Part shown: positions 56,601 through 64,000 of the stretch, in pieces
Numbering within the stretch: the first letter of the stretch is position 1
Layout of the letters: each line of letters begins with the position of its first letter
Source: Eriocheir sinensis
Lineage: Eukaryota > Arthropoda > Malacostraca > Decapoda > Varunidae
Reading direction: 5' to 3'
Length of the DNA stretch: 64,000 nt
Assembly: GCF_024679095.1 (NCBI RefSeq)
Contig: NW_026112147.1
Span: 1-64,000, forward strand
Made by a program: the position numbers and the translations under genes
Notes under the pieces: model-generated
The model's input: only the letters and a program-made list of their open reading frames with translations
Told to the model about the DNA's origin: nothing
Database searches by the model: none

Positions 56601-58808
56601 GAGGGAAAGAAGGAGGCGGTGGCAGGGTGGCGTGCGAGGACAGGAGGGAAGCGGTGGCGGGATGGCGTGCGAGAGACAGGATGAGGCGGTGGCGGGGGTG
56701 GCGTGCGAGGGACAGAAGGAGGTGGTGGGGTGGCGTGCGAGGGACAGGAGGAGGCGGTGGCGGGGTGATTGAGGGACAGGAGGAGAAGGTGGCGGGGATG
56801 GCGTGAGGGAAAGAGGAGGCGGTGGCGGGGTGGCGTGCGAGGGACAGGAGGAGGTGGTGGGGTTGGCGTGCGAGGGACATGAGTAAGCGGTGGCGGGGTG
56901 GCGTGAGGGACAGGAAGAGGCGGTGGCGGGCTGGCGTGCGATAGACAGGAGGAGGTTGTGGCGGGTGGCGTGGGAGGGACAGGAGGAGGCGGTGGCGGGA
57001 GGCGTGGGAGAGACAGTAAGAGGCGGTGGCGGGGTGGCGTGGAGAGACAGGAGGCGGTGGCGGGGTGGCGTGCGACGGACAGCAGGAGGCGGTGGCGGGG
57101 CTGGCGGTCGAGAGATAGGATGAGGCGGTGGCCGGGTTGGCGTGTGAGGGACAGGAGGAAGCGGTGGCGGGGCTGGCGTGGGAGGACAGAAGAGGCGGTG
57201 GCGGGGTGGCGTGGGAGTGACAGGAAGAGGCGGTGGCGGGGGTGGCGTTCGAGGACAGAAGAGGCGGTGGCGGGGAGGCGTGGAGGGACAGGAAGAGGCG
57301 GTGGCGGGGCTGGGAGGGACAGTAGGAGGCAGTGGCGGGGGTGGCGTGGGAGGGACAGGAGGCAGGGGTGGTGGTGGTGGCGTGCGAGGGACTGTTGGAG
57401 GCGGTGGCGTGGGTGGCGTTAGGAGACAGGAGGAGGCGGTGGCGGGGCTGGCGTGCGAGACAGTAAGAGGCGGTGGCGGGATGGCGTTCGAGAGACAGAG
57501 GAGGCGGTGGCGGGCTGGCGTGAAGAGACAGGAGGAGGTGGTGGCGGAGTGGCGTGCGAGGGACAGTAGGAGGCGGTGGCGGGGCTGGCGGGGGACAGGA
57601 GGAGGTGGTGGCGGGGTGGCGTGCGAGGGACAGTAGGAGACGGTGGCGTGGCGTGCGATAGATAGGAGGAGGTGGTGGCGGGGTGGCGTGCGAGGGACAG
57701 AGGAGGCAATGGCAGGATGGCGTGCGAGGGACAGGAGGAGGCGGTGGCACGGGGTGGCGTGAGGGACAGCAGGCGGCGGCGGGGGAGGCGTGCGAGGGAA
57801 AGGAGGAGGCGGTGGCGGGGGGCGTGAAAGAGGGAAACGAGGAGGCGGCGGCGGGGTGTCGTGCAAAGGAGGAGGAGGCGGGGAGGATGGCGTGGGAGGA
57901 CAGGAGGAGGCGGTGGCGGGTGGGTGCAAAAGACAGGAGGAGGCGGTGGCGGGGTGGTGCGAGGGACAGGAGGAGGCGGTGGCGGGGATGGCGTGCAGAG
58001 ACAGGAGGAGGCGGTGGCGGGTGGTGCGAGGGACAGGAGGAGGCGGTGGCGGGGGTGGCGTACGAGGGACAGGAGGAGGCGGTGGCTGGGGTGGCGTGCG
58101 AGGACAGGAGGAGGAGGTGGTGGGGTTAGCGTGAGGGACAGGAGGAGGCGGTGGCGGGGGTGACGTGTGAGGGACAGGAGGAGGCGGTGGCGGGGGTGGC
58201 GTGCAAGGGACAGAAGGAGTCGGTGGCGGGGGTGGAGTGCGAGGGACAGGAAGAGGCGGTGGCGAAGGTTGCGGACGAGGGAGTGTAGGAGTCGGAGGCG
58301 GGTCTGACATGGGAGGAACAGGAAGAGGCGGTGGCGGGGGTGGCTTACGAGGTACAGGAGGAGGCGGTGGGGTGGGTGCCGTGCTAGGGATAGTAGGAGG
58401 CGGTGGCGGGGGTGGCGTAGGAGGGACATGAAGAGGCGGTGGCGGGGTTGGCGTGCGAGGGACAGGAAAAGGCAGTGTCGGGGTTGGAGTGGGAGGGACA
58501 GGAGTAAACCGGGAGCGGGGGTGGCGTGGGAGGAACAGGAAGAGACATTGGCGGGGGTGGCGTGGGAGGGACAGGAGTAAGCGGTGGCGGGGGTGGCGTG
58601 GGAGGAACAGGAGGAGGTGGTGGTCGGGTTGGCGTGCGAGGGACAGGAGGAGGCGGTGGCCGGGTTGGCGTGCGAGGGGCAGGAGGAGGCGGTGGCGGGG
58701 GTGGCGTTCGAGGGACAGTAGGAGGCGGTGGCGTGGGTGGCGTGGGAGGGAAAGGAGGAAGCGGTGGCGGGGGTGTCGTTCGAGAGACAGAAGGAGGCGG
58801 TGGCGGGC
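47695..58808 (-). repeat. 36-bp minisatellite array, right arm (about 310 copies)
   Basis: Mirror of the array at 3,438-15,800 with the purine strand on top (GGCGGTGGCGGGGGTGGCGT type units). Bases 47,695 to about 52,170 are as regular as the left arm. From about 52,170 to about 58,150 units are riddled with 1-3 base deletions, such as GGGTGG shortened to GGTGG or a unit lacking part of GTGCGAGGG, and the block is about 1.6 kb shorter than its partner. Open frames of up to about 2,000 codons here are artefacts of the stop-free unit. Confidence 0.95.
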
Positions 58809-59416
58809 CTTTAATCCTCTCAGCTGTTCCTCATTTCTCTCTCTACGTCATGATATACAAATCCCTGTTTTCCTCGCCTTGCTGTCTTTACCTCACAGTT
58901 ATTCATCGTTTTAGTTATCTCTTATAGACTAGTTCATGAAATAGTCGTGACCTATATTTTGTTCTCCCTCTCTTTCTTCATCATTCCTTTGAACGTTATT
59001 CATATTCCCATGTCTTCTTTTCTAAATATTCTTCCTTAAATTATTTATCCCATTAACTATCTTATTCTCCTTCCTTCATTCCTTCCTTCTTCCCCCCCTT
59101 TCTTAATTTGTATTTTTCCTCCTTTTTATTTTTCTTAGAATCTCTCTTTCATAGTGTCTTTCTTTATTTTTTTTTCTCATTTTGACTTATTCGATTTTTG
59201 TTTTCTTTTTCTCATTATTTCAATCACTCTTCTCTCTTTTCCGTTTACCGTTTCCGTTGATGATGTTTCAGGCCCCGCTCCGCTGCTGGTGCAGTGCTCT
59301 GCACTGCTCTGCACTGCACTGCATCAAAGTCACTTGGCCGTGTTTGGGTTCACACTAAATTATTTCCAACACACTGAACATTTAACACACAATTTGTCTT
59401 TGAGTACAAACACTAA

Positions 59417-60507
59417 TTAATAGCCATGATCGGTAATGTTACGAATTCTCTCGATTTCGGTTTGAAGTACTACACAACACTGGTCATTCACTGAGTGGTT
59501 GATTTCAGGATTATTGTACCTCACACAATCCTTCAACGCAATCCTTCGATTTGTGATCGTCAGTGCATTTGAAACATTTTTGGGCCTTTCCATTGCTCTT
59601 AACAGTACAGTTGACCTCAAAATGGCCGTATCTCTGACAATGATAGCATCTAATTGCACGGAATCTGTCTCTCCCTGTTTATAATCTCCATTCTAATTTC
59701 AACTTGTCATGATTCTTGTGAGTCAGCTCTCTCACAGTTGGATCACACCTCAGAATGTAGTGCATTGTGCCGGCAGCTGCAGGCTTACTAAAAAACAGCT
59801 CAATCTTATTCTCAACACCCTCAATTGTGTGTAAGAACTCATTGCGGTCTAAGATGGCCTCCTTTATTTTTTCCTTGGACTCCTCATTTTCAACATTGCA
59901 TGTCATTATCTCTGGTTTCATCTTTCCAACACTCTTGGTAATAAGACTCCAATTGTTGAGCAGCCTCATCCCTTGTGTTCTCATTGTCAGAGTTCATGAC
60001 AATATTACCTCCATTTGTGAATCTTGAATCAGTTGTGTGAATGCAATCCAATGACTGGGAGACTTCATCCTTCATATCTGTTGCCTTCTTTTCCTGGTTA
60101 GAAGCTTCCACAACAAGAGATTCTTCCTGACTTCCCTGTCTCTCTTCGCCACCTCAGCCCAACTAAGATTTGCCTTGTCTGCACGAACCGCGTCAGCAAC
60201 TGATCCCAGCTCCTCCTGCACCTTCTCAGCCCTTGCTTCAACCTCATCGATCCCTAACACTAGATATATCTTTAGATAATTCTTGGTTGAATTCATCCAT
60301 TTTTACCACAATGCTGGTAGCCAGAGATGCGTTATGGAGGCATGGGTGCAAATGCAGTTAATTTTATGTATGTTGCTTAATTCCAGACAAATGAGCACAC
60401 TCCACATGACACCATTCAGGACACAAGGAGCATCCAATCCACCTCTCGCCTGTGAAATCCTCACAAACGAAACACAAAACTTATGTGTTTTCCTCGATCT
60501 TAGTCAT
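59417..60507 (-). pseudogene. Mirror copy of the broken retrotransposon ORF1
   Basis: Reverse-complement partner of 1,744-2,832, 1,091 bp against 1,089 bp. It carries the same PHD finger, coiled-coil-like and zinc-knuckle segments and the same main frame breaks, so the element was already dead before the two arms separated. By eye only a handful of differences exist, several of them substitutions (for example near 59,772 and 60,057) plus a 2-bp and a 1-bp indel. This low divergence is in the range of allelic variation or a recent duplication. Confidence 0.75.
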
Positions 60508-60719
60508 TTGTACTGGGTGGGGTAGGGTGACATGATCACTTGACAGTAGCCTCTAGTTTTTAGGGTTAATTAATTTATTCTACTGGCTCTGTGTGCGCTA
60601 TGAATTATATAAATACAACGTATTATTATATTATTTCACAATATTCCAATACAACGCCCCCTAGCCCTCTCAACTGAACCAAATCGCTTAAATTTCGCTC
60701 ACTGCCCACCCCCCAATAC

Positions 60720-61970
<1,251 letters not shown>

Positions 61971-62295
61971 TGTTGCTCTCTTTCTATCTTCTATCGATAT
62001 TTTCGCGCTGACTGCTCTTCTGAACTTGCTAACTGCCTGCCTCTCCCCCTCCCGCGGCCCCGCTGCACTCGACTGTCCACTCTAGCCCATCCAATACTGT
62101 CCAAAGTATTACCTTTTTATTATCATTATCGTTATTACTTTTCTACTCTCTTTCTTCCACTCTTCTTCACTCTTCTTTTTATACGTCCATTGCAGTTCTT
62201 ATGTTCTCTCTCTTGTTCCATCTCCTTCCTTTCTCTCTTTCTATTCTCCTTTTTTTTCTTATTCTTATTTTCTCTCCACTTTTCCTCCTCGATGT

Positions 62296-62336
<41 letters not shown>

Positions 62337-62427
62337 ATTAACACTCACCTGCTAGTGTGTTTCACCTCGGCAACTCATCTCGCTCATTAAGTCATCTCTG
62401 TAATTAAGGTAAACTTGCTACCTTGTC

Positions 62428-62970
62428 TCCTCCTCCTCCTCCTCTTCCTCCTCTTCCTCCTCCTCCTCCTCCTTCTCCTCCTCCACTTTATTTTACTTCT
62501 CTTCCTTTCATCCTTACGTTTACCTTTCCTGTCTGCTCCTATTCATCCTCTTTCCTCTGCAGTTTCTCTTCCTGTTCTTCGTATCTTCATCCATTCCCTC
62601 TCCCCTCATCCTTCCTATTCCCTTAGTGTCCTCACGTCATCCTTCCCCTCTGCCTTTTAAGATAACCTAACCTTTCCTATTTCCAGCTGATCCTACCGGG
62701 CTTTCCTCCCTCTCCCCTCTTCCTCCTCCTCCTCCTCCTTCTCCTCGTTATGTACTCCTTACCCCTTTCATATCCACATCCTCATCCTGATCTACCCATA
62801 ACCCCTTCACTGCCCTAAATCCTCCATTTCTCCTTTCAACCTGACAAGCCTCACTTCCCCTTCTCCTACTTCCTCTCTAAGACCAAGACGAGGAGGAGGA
62901 GAAGAAGGGGGCAGGGACATAGAGGGCAACAGCAGCGTCTTGAGTCCTTCCTGTTCACAATTATCCGAGG

Positions 62971-62972
<2 letters not shown>
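62428..62972. other. Pyrimidine-rich DNA right of the visible palindrome
   Basis: CCT runs (to about 62,485) and CTTCC-rich DNA. A good acceptor-like site with a branch-point-like CTAAC (ACCTAACCTTTCCTATTTCCAG) ends at 62,686. No ORF follows that I can support. Confidence 0.5.
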
Positions 62973-63198
<226 letters not shown>

Positions 63199-63260
63199 GT
63201 TCTACATTGTGCGGCATCACCATCATTCTGTGTGTGTTGTCACGGGCCGCACGGTCAACC

Positions 63261-63294
63261 AGCTCTAGAATCGAGGGGGTGCAATGTCAACTCC
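63261..63294 (+). other. Dispersed 35-bp motif, copy outside the palindrome
   Basis: The sequence AGCTCTAGAATCGAGGGGGT then GCAATGTCAACTCC shares both ends (AGCTCTAGA and GCAATGTCAACTC) with the motif at 20,298-20,332, with a different middle of the same length. Confidence 0.4.
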
Positions 63295-64000
63295 AAGGTG
63301 TCTGTTGTTGTGTGTGTGTGCCCGGTGATGGTGTCTGTTGTTGTGTGTGTGCCCGGCGGTGGTGTCTGTTGTTGTGTGTGTGTGCCCAGCGGTGGTGTTT
63401 GTTGTTGTGTGTGTTTGCCCGGCGGTGGTATTTGTTGTTGTGTGTGTGTTCGGTGCGGGGGTGTGTGTTGTTGTGTGTGAGTGCCCGGCGGTGGTGTTTG
63501 TTGTTGTGTGTGTGTGCCCGGCGGTGGTGTCTGTTGTGTGTGTGTGTGCCCGGCGGTGGTGTCTGTTGTTGTGTGTGTGTGCCCGGCGGTGGTGTTTGTT
63601 GTTGTGTGTGTGTGCCCGGCGGTGGTGTCTGTTGTTGTGTGTGTGTGCCAGCGGTGGTGTTTGTTGTTGTGTGTGCCAGGCGGTGGTGTTTGTTATTGTG
63701 CGTGTGCCCGGCGGTGGTGTTTGTTGTTGTGTGTGCCCGGCGGTGGTGTTTGTTGTTCTGTGGGTGTGTGTGCCCGGCGGTGGTGTTTGTTGTTGTGTGT
63801 GTGTGCCCGGCGGTGGTGTTTGTTGTTGTGTGTGTGTGCCCGGCGGTGGTGTTTGTTGTTGTGTGTGTGTGCCCACGGTGGTGTTTGTTATTGTGTGCGT
63901 GTGCCCGGCGGTGGTGTTTGTTGTTGTGTATGTGTGCCCGGCGGTGGTATCTGTTGTTGTGTGTGTGCTCTTCGGTGGTGTTTGTTGTTGTGTGCGTGTG
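63295..64000 (+). repeat. 33-bp GT-rich minisatellite, about 21 copies, runs off the end
   Basis: Units with GCCCGGCGGTGGTGTTTGTT followed by GTTGTGTGTGTGT repeat about every 31-38 bp; length varies through the GTGT part. Minus-strand frames read GTHTQQQTPPP and are not credible proteins. The array continues past base 64,000. Confidence 0.9.

Noticed and set aside
52167..58310. Open frame of about 2,047 codons on the minus strand
   Set aside because: It lies wholly in the 36-bp minisatellite, whose unit has no stop in any frame; the frame wanders through all three repeat translations because of indels, so length is meaningless.
62640..62690. Strong-looking splice acceptor in the right flank as evidence for a gene
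   Set aside because: In pyrimidine-rich DNA such sites arise easily, and no open, non-repetitive exon or donor follows.

Overview
The window looks like non-coding, repeat-saturated eukaryotic (animal) DNA. Dinucleotide tracts hundreds of bases long ((AC)n, (AG)n), dense minisatellites, a broken retrotransposon ORF with a PHD finger and zinc knuckles, and isolated TATA/CCAAT and splice-site signals all fit an arthropod. A decapod crustacean is my best guess, from microsatellite density alone; it is an inference. I see no intact protein-coding gene, no rRNA and no tRNA. The many long open frames are by-products of stop-free repeats.

The dominant structure is a giant inverted repeat. Bases 1 to about 31,190 reappear reverse-complemented, in exactly mirrored order, from about 32,168 to 62,427. 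The centre (31,191-32,167) is simple sequence. The left arm runs off the window edge, so the palindrome may be longer than seen. Outer to inner, left/right coordinates: flank (1-480 / 61,910-62,427); microsatellites with hAT-like ends (480-1,530 / 60,720-61,970); broken retroelement ORF1 (1,744-2,832 / 59,417-60,507); 36-bp minisatellite (3,438-15,800 / 47,695-58,808); 31-bp minisatellite (15,952-18,264 / 45,289-47,693); TGCG-rich repeats (18,965-19,860 / 43,700-44,590); a small gene-like island with a triple-CCAAT plus TATA promoter, short ORF, splice donor and a downstream 58-bp exon candidate (20,300-22,440 / 41,320-43,290); then microsatellites, nested tandem repeats and a 140-bp repeat to the centre.

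The arms are very similar but not identical. The retroelement ORF differs by only a few substitutions and small indels, one CCAAT box is lost on the right, and about 85 bp near 27,750-27,830 is missing on the right. Eight of nine paired CT/GA tracts are long where the + strand reads CT and short where it reads GA. The right arm is also shorter and full of small indels between about 52.2 and 58.2 kb. The window is therefore either a real large palindromic duplication or two haplotypes/strands joined head-to-head by the assembler; sequence alone does not decide.

Right of 62,430 lies sequence whose partner would be outside the window: pyrimidine-rich DNA, (TG)n, (GA)n and a 33-bp minisatellite that continues past the end.
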